DNA from: Ornithinimicrobium flavum
Lineage (GTDB): Bacteria > Actinomycetota > Actinomycetes > Actinomycetales > Dermatophilaceae
NCBI RefSeq assembly: GCF_004526345.1
Contig: NZ_CP038213.1
Location: 3,410,001 to 3,474,000 of the forward strand
Reading direction: 5' to 3'
Length of the DNA stretch: 64,000 bases
In this document: in pieces, positions 43,818-53,069 of the stretch
Layout of the letters: the number at the start of each line of letters is the position of its first letter
Numbering within the stretch: position 1 is the first letter of the stretch
Notes under the pieces: model-generated
What the model saw: the letters and a program-made list of their open reading frames with translations, nothing else
Databases searched by the model: none
What the model was told of the DNA's origin: nothing
Made by a program: the position numbers and the translations under genes

Positions 43818-44433
43818 GGGGATCCGCGTCCTCCGCGCCCGCGCCCGCGCCCGCGCCCGCGTCGGCGTTCACGTCGACGTCGCCCGTCCCCGTGCCGTAG
43901 GCCTCGTCTGCCGCGTCGTTGGTCCGCGCATCCTGGACCAGCCGCCCCTCCCGCGCCGGTCGCCCGGATCCGGCCAGCAGGTCCAGGATGCCGCGGGTGT
44001 CCCGGTCGGCCTTGCCCAGACCCTTGCGGCTCGTCCACCGCGCCTTCCGCGCCTCGGTGGCCAGGGCCAGCTCGGGGCGGCGCTCGAGACGGACCCGGAA
44101 GACGACGTCGACGCCCTGCTCGACCGGGTCGACCCGGATCGTCACCGGGTCGCCGGGGTCGATGTCGAGGCCCACCTCCTCCCGGACCTCCCGGCGCACG
44201 GCATCCGCGGGGTCCTCCCCCCTGCCCAGCAGTCCGCCGGGCAGGCTCCACCCGCGCCGGTGCGGCTGCCAGAGCACCAGGAACTCGCCGTCGTGCTCGA
44301 TGACGCACACGGCCCCCACGGTGTAGGACGGAGCCACCGTCCGCACGACCGCACGCTTGAGGGGCCCCGGCGTCACCCGGAAGGCCGACAGCGCCACGGT
44401 GCCGACCTTGCGGCGCAGGGTGAGCAGGTCCAT
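43798..44433 (-). CDS. Nudix hydrolase
   Basis: A 211-residue protein with VGAVCVIEHDGEFLVLWQPH and a full Nudix box, GGLLGRGEDPADAVRREVRE followed by EVGL. Substrate (nucleoside diphosphate derivative) unknown. An N-terminal basic helix precedes the domain; the C-terminal 60 residues are low complexity with a Gly-Ala repeat, and the last residues RPDARS and the stop come from the inverted 22-bp-family unit. ATG 44433 (DLLTLRRKVG) is preferred over the longer Pro-rich frame to 44595. Confidence 0.85.
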   Translation of the reverse strand: MDLLTLRRKVGTVALSAFRVTPGPLKRAVVRTVAPSYTVGAVCVIEHDGEFLVLWQPHRRGWSLPGGLLGRGEDPADAVRREVREEVGLDIDPGDPVTIRVDPVEQGVDVVFRVRLERRPELALATEARKARWTSRKGLGKADRDTRGILDLLAGSGRPAREGRLVQDARTNDAADEAYGTGTGDVDVNADAGAGAGAGAEDADPRPDARS

Positions 44434-44461
44434 GCCGTCACCCAACCACACGGACGACCTG

Positions 44462-45920
44462 TCAGCCCGTCGCGGCGGCGGCGGCCCTCCCGGCGGCTCG
44501 CCCCGAGAAGAGGCAGCCGCCCAGGAAGGTCCCCTCGAGCGAGCGGTACCCATGAACCCCACCGCCGCCGAAACCGGCGACCTCACCCGCGGCATACAGA
44601 CCCGGCACCGCGGAGCCTGCGGCGTCCAGGGCCCGGCTGTCCAGGTCGGTCTGGACCCCGCCGAGGGTCTTGCGGGTCAGGATCCGCAGCCGGATCGCGA
44701 CGAGCGGCCCGTGCCTGAGGTCGAGGAAGCGGTGCGGGGCGGCCGTGCGGATCAGCTTGTCCCCCAGGGAGCGCCGGGCCGCCCGCACGAGGGCCATCTG
44801 CACGTCCTTGCCGTAGGGGTTGTCGAGCTCACGGTCCCTCGACGATCCGGCGCACCGCCACGGGGTCGACCAGGTCCGCACCGACCAGGGAGTTCATCCC
44901 GGCCACGAGCTCCTCCACCGTCGTCGCCTTCACGACGTCCGCCCCGTGGTCGACGAAGGCCTGCACCGGCGGGCACGTCCGTCCGCACCCGACCCAGCAC
45001 CTGACGCACCGACCGCCCCGTGAGGTCGGGGTTCTGCTCCGACCCGGACAGGGCGTACTCCTTGCCCAGGACGGTGTGCGAGGCGAGGAACCAGCTGTGG
45101 TCGTGCTCCGGGGTCGCCGTGCGCAGATGGGCCAGGGTGCCGAGGGTGTCGAAACCGGGCAGGTATGGCGCAGGCAGCCGCCGACCCCGCGCGTCCAGCC
45201 AGAGACTGGAGGGGCCGGGCAGGATGCGGATGCCGTGGCCGGGCCAGACCGGTGAGTGGTTCGGCAGACCCTCGGTGTAGTGCCACATCCGGTCACGGTT
45301 GACCAGTCGCGCCCCGGCGGCCCCCATCGGGTCGAACATCGATCCGTCGACGTAGGCCGGCACCCCGGTCACCATGTCGCGCGGCGGCGTCCCCAGCCGT
45401 TCGGGCCAGAACTCCCGGACCAGCTCGTGGTTGGCGCCGATCCCGCCGCTGGTGACGACGACGGCCCGGGCCCGGTGCCCCAGGTGATGTGGAAGCGCGG
45501 CACGGAGTTGCCGTGGCCGGTCGCGGTGCCGTCACCACGCTCGGCCCACCCCACGACGGGGAAGAACCTCACCCCCAGCTCGTACAGCCGGGCCCTCTTC
45601 TCCCCCGCCGCCCACTCCACGTAGGCCCGCGCCCACCGGCCCGCCCACACGTCCTCACCGGACGGCTCCTCGACCCGGTCGAGACCGGCGCTACCCTGCC
45701 AGTCCTGCCACGCGAGCTCGACCGAGTCGTGAATCCGCATCCGGCGCTGCTCCGGGCTGTCGACGAGGAAGAGCCCCCCGAAGCTCCACCACGCCTGGCC
45801 CCCCAGGTGCTCTGTCGACTCCTGGTCCACGAGCAGCACCCGACGGCCCGCCCCGACCAGCTCCCGGGTGGCCACCAGCCCGGCCAGGCCGGCCCCCACG
45901 ACGATGACGTCCGCATCCAT
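44462..45920 (-). pseudogene. FAD-binding dehydrogenase (fumarate reductase/KSTD-like flavoprotein), decayed
   Basis: Four consecutive pieces in three frames give one flavoprotein: DADVIVVGAGLAGLVATREL (FAD site, from ATG 45920) through RFHITWGTGPG; then from about 45470 VVTSGGIGANHELV and VTGVPAYVDGSMFDP to about 44990; then VQAFVDHGADVVKATTVEEL to about 44830; then LDNPYGKDVQMALVRAARRS and GLYAAGEVAGFGGGGVHGYR to the end. At the first junction about 80-100 residues usual for the family are also missing. Three disruptions including a deletion indicate a genuine pseudogene. The start has TACCCT 6 nt upstream. Confidence 0.8.
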
Positions 45921-45976
45921 GACGGGAGGGTAGCGGCAGGGACCCACAGCACCCGTCGGGCCGCCCGTAGGCGCGT

Positions 45977-45982
45977 TAGGCT
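45977..45982 (+). promoter_or_regulatory. Candidate -10 (TAGGCT) for the phosphoesterase gene
   Basis: TAGGCT ends 8 nt before ATG 45991. Confidence 0.4.
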
Positions 45983-45990
45983 CATCCCCG

Positions 45991-47730
45991 ATGAGCACCC
46001 GTGAGCGCATCCGGACGGTCCGCGCCTGGTCCTGGCGCGCCCTGGTGGTCGCCCTGCTCACGGTGGTCGCCTTCCTCGGCGGGGTGGCGACGACCCACCT
46101 GTGGCCGGTCCAGACGCATACGGAGTACTTCTCGGCGACGATCTCCCTCGAGCCACGTCTCAGCTCGACCATCACCCTGCCCACCGTCGTGGGCGACATG
46201 GAGATGACCTTCGCGGACCGCATACCCGCCCCCGGCCTGACGGCCCAGGTCCAGGTGCGGGACAGCCTCACCGACCTGCTGCGGCAGGGTCGGCTGCGCA
46301 CGGCCGACCTCCAACCGACCCAGCCCGAGCTCCGGGCCGCCATCGACGACGGGGTGCGCGAGGTCGGGTGGAAGTTCGCCGCCGGTGCGCTGGTCACGAC
46401 CGCGGCCGTGCTGCTCGTGTATGCGGCCTCCCACCCGTTGCGCCTGGCACGCGCGGTGGTGGCGTCGGTGACCGCCAGCGCCCTGGCGCTCGCCATACCG
46501 GGGCTCGCCGCCTACCTCACCTACCGGACCGACCGGGTGCAGGAGTTCCGCACGACCAGCCTGCTGTCGCTGATCGAGGGCAATACGGACATCCTGTCCG
46601 GGCTGGACCGCAAGGCTGACCAGGGAGCGGTCTACGTGACCAACCTGCTGGCGCTGTCCACGGCGATCCGTGAGGAGTTCGCGCCCGCCGAGGCCGGGGG
46701 CGCAGTGGCCGCCCGCTTCCTGCTGGTCAGCGACATCCACGGCATGAACCACTATCCCCTCATGCGGGAGATCGTCCGGACCGAGCAGATCGACGCGGTC
46801 ATCGACACGGGGGACCTGGTGAACTTCGGCCAGCCGAGCGAGGGCGACCTCACCGGCATCTACGACGGCATCGAGAGCCTCGGCGTCCCGTACCTCTTCG
46901 TGCGGGGTAACCACGACGCGGTCTCCCCCACCGACGAGGGGCTCCTGCGCCGGCTCGCGCAGGTGCCCAACGTGGTGCTGCTCGAGCCCACCGCGGGCGA
47001 GCTGCAGGTGGCCTCCGTGCACGGCGTCACGATCACGGGCTTCAACGACACCCGCTACTTCAACCAGCGCAGCGACGACTTCGGGGACAGCCAGGACGAC
47101 CTCGCCCAGGCCTACCGGGAGCGGACGCAGGACCTGCCGGCCAGCGACGTGGTCCTCACGCACCAGCCGTACTCCGCGAACCGGGTCACCGCCGCCGCCA
47201 CGACGATCAACGGGCACATGCACGCCGCGGACCTGCAGCGGGGCCACCTGCAGGTCGGGTCGTTCACCGGGGGCGGCCTGGTCAACCAGTTCCGTCTGCC
47301 ACCGTTGACGCAGGAGGCCCAGGAGGCGGCCGAGGAGGACCCTGCGACCGCGGGTGAGCTCACCGGGCATCCCTACAGCTTCGACATCCTCACCTTCAGC
47401 GAGGACTGCGCGATCTCCACGCTGGCGCGCTACAGCTACCGCAACCTCGTGTCCGGGCGCCCGCAGTTCGACGACGTGTCGCTGGTCAACGGCCGGAGCC
47501 TGCAGCCGGAGTGCCCCGAGGGTCGCACGTGCTCGGCGGACCTGGGGGTCACCGTGGAGCCGATCGACGCCCTCGCCCGCCTCATGGGGGTGGACGAGGA
47601 GGAGGTCGGTCCCCTGCCGGAGCCCACGGTCGTCGAGGTCACCCCGCCGGACGACGCGGTCGTCACGACCCTGCCGCCCCGGCCGCCGGTCATCATCGAC
47701 GACGAGGCGGTGACGACGGCACCGCGGTGA
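45991..47730 (+). CDS. Membrane-anchored metallophosphoesterase
   Basis: A 579-residue protein. A first transmembrane helix (ALVVALLTVVAFLGGVATTH) is followed by an extracytoplasmic beta-rich part (about 40-125), two more helices (AAGALVTTAAVLLVYAA, VTASALALAIPGLAAYL) and the calcineurin-like domain with the full metal set: SDIHGMNH near residue 246, DTGDLVNF, VRGNHDAV, LTHQPYS and TINGHMHAA. The last 60 residues are acidic and Pro/Thr-rich. It probably hydrolyses a phosphoester at the membrane; substrate unknown. Confidence 0.87.
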   Translation: MSTRERIRTVRAWSWRALVVALLTVVAFLGGVATTHLWPVQTHTEYFSATISLEPRLSSTITLPTVVGDMEMTFADRIPAPGLTAQVQVRDSLTDLLRQGRLRTADLQPTQPELRAAIDDGVREVGWKFAAGALVTTAAVLLVYAASHPLRLARAVVASVTASALALAIPGLAAYLTYRTDRVQEFRTTSLLSLIEGNTDILSGLDRKADQGAVYVTNLLALSTAIREEFAPAEAGGAVAARFLLVSDIHGMNHYPLMREIVRTEQIDAVIDTGDLVNFGQPSEGDLTGIYDGIESLGVPYLFVRGNHDAVSPTDEGLLRRLAQVPNVVLLEPTAGELQVASVHGVTITGFNDTRYFNQRSDDFGDSQDDLAQAYRERTQDLPASDVVLTHQPYSANRVTAAATTINGHMHAADLQRGHLQVGSFTGGGLVNQFRLPPLTQEAQEAAEEDPATAGELTGHPYSFDILTFSEDCAISTLARYSYRNLVSGRPQFDDVSLVNGRSLQPECPEGRTCSADLGVTVEPIDALARLMGVDEEEVGPLPEPTVVEVTPPDDAVVTTLPPRPPVIIDDEAVTTAPR

Positions 47731-47763
47731 GGCGATCGTGATACGGCGTTTCCCTTGCGCAGT

Positions 47764-47779
47764 TCGAACAGGTGTCCTA
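47764..47779. promoter_or_regulatory. SOS (LexA) box-like site upstream of the DUF222-HNH unit
   Basis: TCGAACAGGTGTCCTA matches the actinobacterial SOS box TCGAACNNNNGTTCGA at 10 of 12 defined positions. It overlaps a TAGTAT -10 (47778-47783). 13E12-family (DUF222) genes of Mycobacterium tuberculosis are known LexA targets, which supports the reading. Confidence 0.5.
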
Positions 47780-47786
47780 GTATGGG

Positions 47787-48131
47787 GTGATCGAGCAGCT
47801 CTTGGTGGGGACCGGGGGCGCGGGGGATCTGAGGGGGGTGCGGGGTTTGAGGAAGGAACCGGGGAGGGCGTCGTCCTCCGGTGGGGACTCCGGTACCGGG
47901 CCTGGGCCCGTGCCCGCTCCGGCTGCCCGGGAGGTGCTGCGGGCGGCCCTGGTGGGGGTGGGGCTGGACGAGGCCGCGGCGGCGGCGATCGGGGATGCGG
48001 CGGTGGTGCTGGGTGCGGTGGGCCGTGGCCGGCGGGTCGATCCCGGCGACCTCAGCTCCGCCGAGGCCAGGACGGCGCAGGGGCCGGGGCCGGATGCCTC
48101 CGGGGTGCCGGGGCAGGGTGGGGCCGGGTGA
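47787..48131 (+). CDS. Short ORF coupled to the DUF222-HNH gene
   Basis: 114 residues from GTG 47787: a Gly/Ser/Pro-rich start, then AAREVLRAALVGVGLDEAAA and AIGDAAVVLGAVGRGRRVDP. This looks like the N-terminal part of DUF222 proteins, yet the frame ends with TGA overlapping the GTG of the next gene (GTGA). Either a two-gene arrangement with coupling or a split N-terminus. GTG 47805 is an alternative start, since the -10 is very close to 47787. Confidence 0.5.
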   Translation: MIEQLLVGTGGAGDLRGVRGLRKEPGRASSSGGDSGTGPGPVPAPAAREVLRAALVGVGLDEAAAAAIGDAAVVLGAVGRGRRVDPGDLSSAEARTAQGPGPDASGVPGQGGAG

Positions 48132-50575
48132 CGGGGTCGGTGGGGGCGTGCCTGGGGGAGGCGGACGTGGCGTTGGCGGCGATGGAGGCGCTCGCGCAGG
48201 CCTCGATGCGGCTGGACGCGGCCCTGGTGCTCACGGCGGCGCAGCAGTCGACCGCAATCGGGGCGGCGTTGCTGGCGCAGCGGGACGTGGCCGACCCGGG
48301 GGAGCTGTCGGTGACCGCGCGGGAGCGGTGGCGGGCCCGGGCCAAGGCCCGCACCCGGGGCGAGATCGCCCCGGCGATCGGGTGGACCCCGGGGGAGACG
48401 GTCCACCTGGTCGCGTTGGCGTGCGCCCCGGCCGCCTTCCGGGCCCCGGTGGTGGACCAGATGACCCGGGGGGTGCTGCCGTGGCGGTTGGCGCGGTCGT
48501 TGTGGCGGGCCTGCCAGGGGCTGCCCGTGGCCGAGGCGGTGCACGTGGCCACGGTGATGTGCGGCGACGACCCCGACACATGCGTGCCGGAACGGTTGAC
48601 CCCCGAGGGCACCGTGGCGACCGGGCCGTGGGAGCACCGGGCGTTCTACGCCGCGCTGGAGCGGGAGGTCGCCAAGCTCACCCACGCCGACGACACCGAC
48701 CCGCAGGACCAGGCCGCGGCGCGGGCGGTGCGGGACGCGGCCTGGGCCGGGCGGGGCGTGATCGCCCGGGTCGACCAGGACGGCACCGGCACCCTGACCG
48801 TGATCACCTCCGCGTTGTGGGTCGCCGGGATCAAGGACCGCCTGTCCGGGGCCGCCCGCACCGCCCGCGCCGCGGGCGACGGGCGCACCCTGGCCCAGCT
48901 GGAGTCCGACATCGCCCGCACCCTGCTCGCCCACGCCACCGTCGGCTTCGCCGACCAACCCCTACCCACCCCGACCACCCCACCCGACCAGGACGACTCT
49001 GCCCCTGCCGGCGGTGATGCCCCACCCGGCCAGAGCGACCGCGCCGGTGGTGATGCTCCCGCCGACCGCGCTGCTCCAGGCGAGGCGGGTCCTGCTGCGC
49101 AGGACCTGGCGCGGGCGGGGTGGAGCCCGCAGCTGATCCAGGCCCTGTCCGGGCTGCCGGCGGCCACCCTGCAGGTCATCGTGCCCCTGATCGGGCTGCA
49201 CGACCCCGCCACCGCGCACACCCTGCCCACCCTGGGCCGCACCAGCACCCGCCCCATTGACCCGATTGACCCCGACGGGTCCGACGGGCCCGGGGACGAC
49301 TCTGCCCTCGGGCAGGGCCAGGCCGGCGGGCAGGGCCCGGGTGCCGGGGCCGGCGGGCACACGGGCCGGCCGGGATGCCCCGGCTGCCTGCCCAGCACCC
49401 GCCGCGACCACACCACCCGTGACCGCACCCGGAACCCCGACCACGAGGAGAGCCCTGCCCACGGGGAGGACTCTGCCCAGCAGGACGATCGTGTCCAGGA
49501 GGGCGACTGTGTCTGCGGGGGAGGCGACAGCGGGCCCGGTGCCGACCCACCGGGCCAGGACCGCACCGCCACGGCCGCGGGCCGCCGGTTGTGGGTGGGA
49601 GAGCTGCTCGGCTCGTTCGGCACGTTCGTCTCCCCCGAGCAGGTCCGGGCCCTGGCCCTGGAACCAGGGACCACGATGGCCCGGCTGCTGGTCGACCCCG
49701 CCGACGGGCGGTGCGTGGAACGCTCCCTGACCACCTACCGGATGGACGCGGCGATGCGGGCCCAGCTGCTGGCCGCCGACGTCACCTGCCGCGCCCCCGC
49801 CTGCACCCGCACCGGCAGCCACTGCCAGGTCGACCACGTCACCGAGTACGGCACCCCCGGCGGGACCACCACCGAGACCAACGCCCAACTGCTGCACACC
49901 GGCCACCACGAACCCAAGACCGCCAAGGACTGGGACGCCCACCTCGCCGCCAACCGTGACCTGACCTGGACCAGCCTGCTGGGCCGGATCTACCGCACCC
50001 GCGCCTGGGACTACCGCCGCTACCTCACCCTGCTCGTCGACGCCCTCGACACCGTCCACGACACCGCCCCCCAGGACCGCGCCGACCAGATCAACCACCA
50101 GATCTACCTCGCCCTGACCCACCACGACCTCACCGAACCGCTCAACCCCGGCGACGACGACCCCGAACCCGACCTCATCCGGTACGGCGGATGGGCCCTC
50201 ATCGGCCTCACCCACCGCGACCCCACCACCGGGCACCGCGTCCCCGGCCCCTCACCCGCCACCACCGCCCACGCCCTCGCCCAGCGCGCCACCACCAACC
50301 CACCCCCTCCCGGCAGCACCACCGGCACGACCGGCACGACCGGGCCGGTCGGGCCGGTCCGCGGGTCCGGAGGGCAGGACCAGGACGACCGCACGGGCAA
50401 GACCACGGGACGCAGCAAGAGCACGAACCGCACCAAGGACGACGGCACGGACGGCACCAATAACACCGACGTACCCCGCCGGTGGGGCATGCAGTCCATG
50501 ATCCGCCTCGGCGACGACAAGGCCTCCCGAGCCGCCTGGCGCCTCATGACCGACGAAGACATCCCACCCTTCTGA
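48128..50575 (+). CDS. DUF222 (13E12-type) HNH endonuclease-domain protein
   Basis: An 815-residue protein from GTG 48128 (TGSVGACLGEADVALAAMEA). DUF222 core helices at about 20-270 are followed by a long Gly/Pro/Asp/Thr low-complexity linker (about 275-485), a conserved segment LWVGELLGSFGTFVSPEQVR, and the HNH nuclease: CRAPACTRTGSHCQVDHVTE, then NAQLLHTGHH, with zinc-type cysteines and catalytic His. The C-terminal tail is low complexity and ends MIRLGDDKASRAAWRLMTDE. Members are common, often mobile or duplicated, in actinobacteria; precise role unknown. A 945-residue open frame from 47738 is spurious at its N-terminus. Confidence 0.85.
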   Translation: MTGSVGACLGEADVALAAMEALAQASMRLDAALVLTAAQQSTAIGAALLAQRDVADPGELSVTARERWRARAKARTRGEIAPAIGWTPGETVHLVALACAPAAFRAPVVDQMTRGVLPWRLARSLWRACQGLPVAEAVHVATVMCGDDPDTCVPERLTPEGTVATGPWEHRAFYAALEREVAKLTHADDTDPQDQAAARAVRDAAWAGRGVIARVDQDGTGTLTVITSALWVAGIKDRLSGAARTARAAGDGRTLAQLESDIARTLLAHATVGFADQPLPTPTTPPDQDDSAPAGGDAPPGQSDRAGGDAPADRAAPGEAGPAAQDLARAGWSPQLIQALSGLPAATLQVIVPLIGLHDPATAHTLPTLGRTSTRPIDPIDPDGSDGPGDDSALGQGQAGGQGPGAGAGGHTGRPGCPGCLPSTRRDHTTRDRTRNPDHEESPAHGEDSAQQDDRVQEGDCVCGGGDSGPGADPPGQDRTATAAGRRLWVGELLGSFGTFVSPEQVRALALEPGTTMARLLVDPADGRCVERSLTTYRMDAAMRAQLLAADVTCRAPACTRTGSHCQVDHVTEYGTPGGTTTETNAQLLHTGHHEPKTAKDWDAHLAANRDLTWTSLLGRIYRTRAWDYRRYLTLLVDALDTVHDTAPQDRADQINHQIYLALTHHDLTEPLNPGDDDPEPDLIRYGGWALIGLTHRDPTTGHRVPGPSPATTAHALAQRATTNPPPPGSTTGTTGTTGPVGPVRGSGGQDQDDRTGKTTGRSKSTNRTKDDGTDGTNNTDVPRRWGMQSMIRLGDDKASRAAWRLMTDEDIPPF

Positions 50576-50601
50576 GCCAGGTCGAGCACCTCCCCAGGCC
50601 A

Positions 50602-51189
50602 TCAGCTCCCCGGGGGACCGGTCAGCTCCCAGGTATGGCGCACCTCGTAACGCGGGGTCCCGCCCGGCCCCTGTCCCAGGAAGGACCGGACGAGATGCAC
50701 CTCCTGTGCGCACCATGCGGACGTCGCGAGGGTGTCGAGCGCCTGGAGCAGGTGCCCCGCCGGGCCGGGCCGACCGACGGATCTGGCCAGCGTCAGATGG
50801 GGGCTGAACCTGGTCCCGTCGACCCGTGCGCCGGCGTGGCTCGCGACGGCCCGCAGAGACTTCGCCCACGATGCGAGGCTCGCTCCCCCGCTGCCTGCCA
50901 CCGCGGCCCACAGCACACGTGCGGACCCGGGGTCCGGGAACGCGCCCGCACCGGCCAGGCTCAGCGCGAGGGGAGCGGCGCGTTCGGCCCAGGCGCTCGC
51001 GGCCTCGATGAGCACCTCCTCGCGCCACTCCTCCAGCTCGGGGAGGAAGGCCAGCGTCAGGTGCAGGTGCTCGGGCCGCGTCCAACGCCAGCGGCCCTGC
51101 GGAGCCAGCGCGTCGCGCCGGGGTCCGAGGAAGGACACGAGCTCGTCGACCACCTCCTCCGGAGGGATCACGGCGAGGAAGGCGCGCAT
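50602..51189 (-). CDS. thpR: RNA 2',3'-cyclic phosphodiesterase (2H family, ThpR)
   Basis: A 195-residue 2H phosphoesterase with the two HxTx motifs HLTLAF (about 43-48) and HLTLAR (near 130). N-terminus RAFLAVIPPEEVVDEL is typical of LigT/ThpR. It opens 2',3'-cyclic phosphate RNA ends in the cytoplasm. ATG 51189. Convergent with the DUF222 gene and divergent from the DsbA-like gene. Confidence 0.88.
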   Translation of the reverse strand: MRAFLAVIPPEEVVDELVSFLGPRRDALAPQGRWRWTRPEHLHLTLAFLPELEEWREEVLIEAASAWAERAAPLALSLAGAGAFPDPGSARVLWAAVAGSGGASLASWAKSLRAVASHAGARVDGTRFSPHLTLARSVGRPGPAGHLLQALDTLATSAWCAQEVHLVRSFLGQGPGGTPRYEVRHTWELTGPPGS

Positions 51190-51246
51190 GCCACCATCGT
51201 CCCAGCCGGATGCCGAGCCGTCCCCGCGGTGTGACAACCTGAGACG

Positions 51247-52074
51247 GTGAGCACGCCCCCCGCACCCTCCCCCCAGAGCGACAGCAAGGTCGCGTCCGTC
51301 GCCTGGGCGGTCGCAGCGATCGTCGTGGCTCTGGCGGTGGCCTTCATCGCCTGGTTGGCGATGGGGGACCGCGACGGTGAGGCCACGTCGGGCGAGGTTC
51401 CCAGCACCTCCGCTCCCTCGGCTCCTGCGGCACCCGCCCAGCCGGCTCAGCCCGCCCAGCCCGCTCAGCCGGCCCCGGACGCCGCGGCGCAGACCCCGCC
51501 GCCGGACGTCGAGGAGTTCATGCTCAGCCTTCAGCGCCGGGACGCGGAGGACCTCATGGCGATCGGTGACGTCGACGCCCCGGTCGTGATGATCGAGTAC
51601 GCCGACTACCGCTGCCCCTACTGCGCCAGCTTCCACCTCGACACCCGCCCCGCCCTGGCCCCGCTCGTCGAGGACGGCACGCTGCGCATCGAGTTCCGCG
51701 ACCTGGTCATCTTCGACGAGACCTCCCGGCTGGCCGCGCTCGCCGGTCGCGCCGCCGCCGAGCAGGGGCACCTGGAGGCCTTCCAGAAGGAGGTCTTCGA
51801 GCTCTCCCGCGAGGGTCACGGCGAGTACGACCGGGACGACCTGATCGACCTGGCCGGCGAGGTCGGCGTGGAGGACCTCGACGCCTTCGGGGCGGCCCTC
51901 GACGACCCGGACCTCCAGGCCGCCGTGGACGCCGACACCGACGAGGCGCGCGCCATCGGCGTGACCTCCACCCCGACCTTCCTCATCAACACCCAGGTCG
52001 TGCAGGGTGCCTACCCGCTCGCCTACTTCGAGCAGGTCGTCGAGGCCGAGGCGGCCAAGGTCGACGCCGGCTGA
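51247..52074 (+). CDS. DsbA-family thioredoxin-fold protein, membrane anchored
   Basis: A 275-residue protein with an N-terminal transmembrane anchor (VAWAVAAIVVALAVAFIAWL), an Ala/Pro/Gln linker containing a 9-bp-based PAQPAQPAQ repeat, and a DsbA-like domain. The CPYC active site (about residues 122-125) lies in YADYRCPYC and the cis-Pro loop is TSTPTFLIN. Likely a disulfide oxidoreductase outside the membrane. Start GTG 51247. Confidence 0.88.
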   Translation: MSTPPAPSPQSDSKVASVAWAVAAIVVALAVAFIAWLAMGDRDGEATSGEVPSTSAPSAPAAPAQPAQPAQPAQPAPDAAAQTPPPDVEEFMLSLQRRDAEDLMAIGDVDAPVVMIEYADYRCPYCASFHLDTRPALAPLVEDGTLRIEFRDLVIFDETSRLAALAGRAAAEQGHLEAFQKEVFELSREGHGEYDRDDLIDLAGEVGVEDLDAFGAALDDPDLQAAVDADTDEARAIGVTSTPTFLINTQVVQGAYPLAYFEQVVEAEAAKVDAG

Positions 52075-52107
52075 CCGGCTCCCGCCACGCGTCGAGGTTG
52101 CGCCGCA

Positions 52108-52113
52108 TACCCT
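52108..52113 (+). promoter_or_regulatory. Candidate -10 (TACCCT) for the leaderless arcC gene
   Basis: TACCCT ends 7 nt before ATG 52121. Confidence 0.5.
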
Positions 52114-52120
52114 CTCCCCC

Positions 52121-53053
52121 ATGAGGATCGTCGTCGCGCTCGGAGGCAACGCCCTGCTGCAGCGCGGGCAGGTGCCCGACGCCACCGCCCAGGTCGACAA
52201 CATCCGCCGGGCCATGCGCGCCCTGGCCCCGCTGACGGACGACCACCAGGTGGTCATCACCCACGGCAACGGGCCGCAGGTCGGCGTGCTGGCGATGGAG
52301 AGCGCGAACGACGCCCGGCTGACCCAGCCCTACCCGTTCGACGCGCTGGGGGCGATGACGCAGGGGCTGATCGGCTACTGGATCCTCCAGGCGATCGGCA
52401 ACGAGCGCCCCTACCGGCAGTTCGCGGCCGTGCTCAACCAGACCCTGGTGGACGCCGACGACCCCGCGTTCGAGGACCCGACGAAGTTCGTGGGTGAGGT
52501 GTATGACGAGCAGCGCGCCCGCGAGCTCGCCGACAGGAACGGGTGGCAGGTCCGCAGGGACGGCGAGCACTGGCGCCGGGTGGTCCCCTCGCCCCGCCCC
52601 CGCGAGATCATCGAGACCAAGCTCATCGACCACCTGCTCGACGAGTCGATCATCGTCGTCTGCGCCGGCGGCGGGGGCGTCCCGGTCGTGCGCACCGCGA
52701 CCGGGGACCTGCGCGGCGTCGAGGCCGTCATCGACAAGGACCTGTCGGCCGCGGTCCTGGCCCACCGGCTCAGGGCCGACCGGCTCATCGTGCTGACCGA
52801 CGTCGAGGCCGTGATGGAGGGCTTCGGCACCGACGCCGCCCGGCCCGTCCGGCTCACCACGCCGGCGCAGCTGCGGGCGCTCGACCTCCCCGCCGGTTCG
52901 ATGGGGCCGAAGGTGGAGGCGGTCTGCCGTTTCGTCGAGGTGGGTGGCAGGGGCGTGGCCGCCGCGATCGGCACCCCGACGAGGCGGTCGCCCTGGTGGA
53001 CGGCTCGGCCGGCACCTACGTCACCGCCGACGGCTGACGCCGCCGAGGGCTGA
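52121..53053 (+). CDS. arcC: Carbamate kinase, C-terminal frameshift
   Basis: A 310-residue amino-acid-kinase-fold protein: RIVVALGGNALLQRG, VITHGNGPQVGVLA, VCAGGGGVPVV, EAVIDKDLSAAVLA and LTDVEAV are the nucleotide and carbamoyl-phosphate sites of carbamate kinase. It makes ATP from carbamoyl phosphate, or the reverse. After VEVGGRGVAAAIGTP the frame becomes RRSPWWTARPAP; a neighbouring frame instead gives DEAVALVDGSAGTYVTADG, the proper family C-terminus (to 53037). A single-base change near 52980 explains this. No arginine deiminase genes are adjacent. Confidence 0.88.
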   Translation: MRIVVALGGNALLQRGQVPDATAQVDNIRRAMRALAPLTDDHQVVITHGNGPQVGVLAMESANDARLTQPYPFDALGAMTQGLIGYWILQAIGNERPYRQFAAVLNQTLVDADDPAFEDPTKFVGEVYDEQRARELADRNGWQVRRDGEHWRRVVPSPRPREIIETKLIDHLLDESIIVVCAGGGGVPVVRTATGDLRGVEAVIDKDLSAAVLAHRLRADRLIVLTDVEAVMEGFGTDAARPVRLTTPAQLRALDLPAGSMGPKVEAVCRFVEVGGRGVAAAIGTPTRRSPWWTARPAPTSPPTADAAEG

Positions 53054-53069
53054 CGGGGCGGCGCGACCC

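Noticed and set aside
47738..48127. 945-residue DUF222 ORF starting at 47738
   Set aside because: The first 130 residues are Gly/Arg-rich frame shadow; DUF222-like sequence for that stretch is in another frame (47787-48131).
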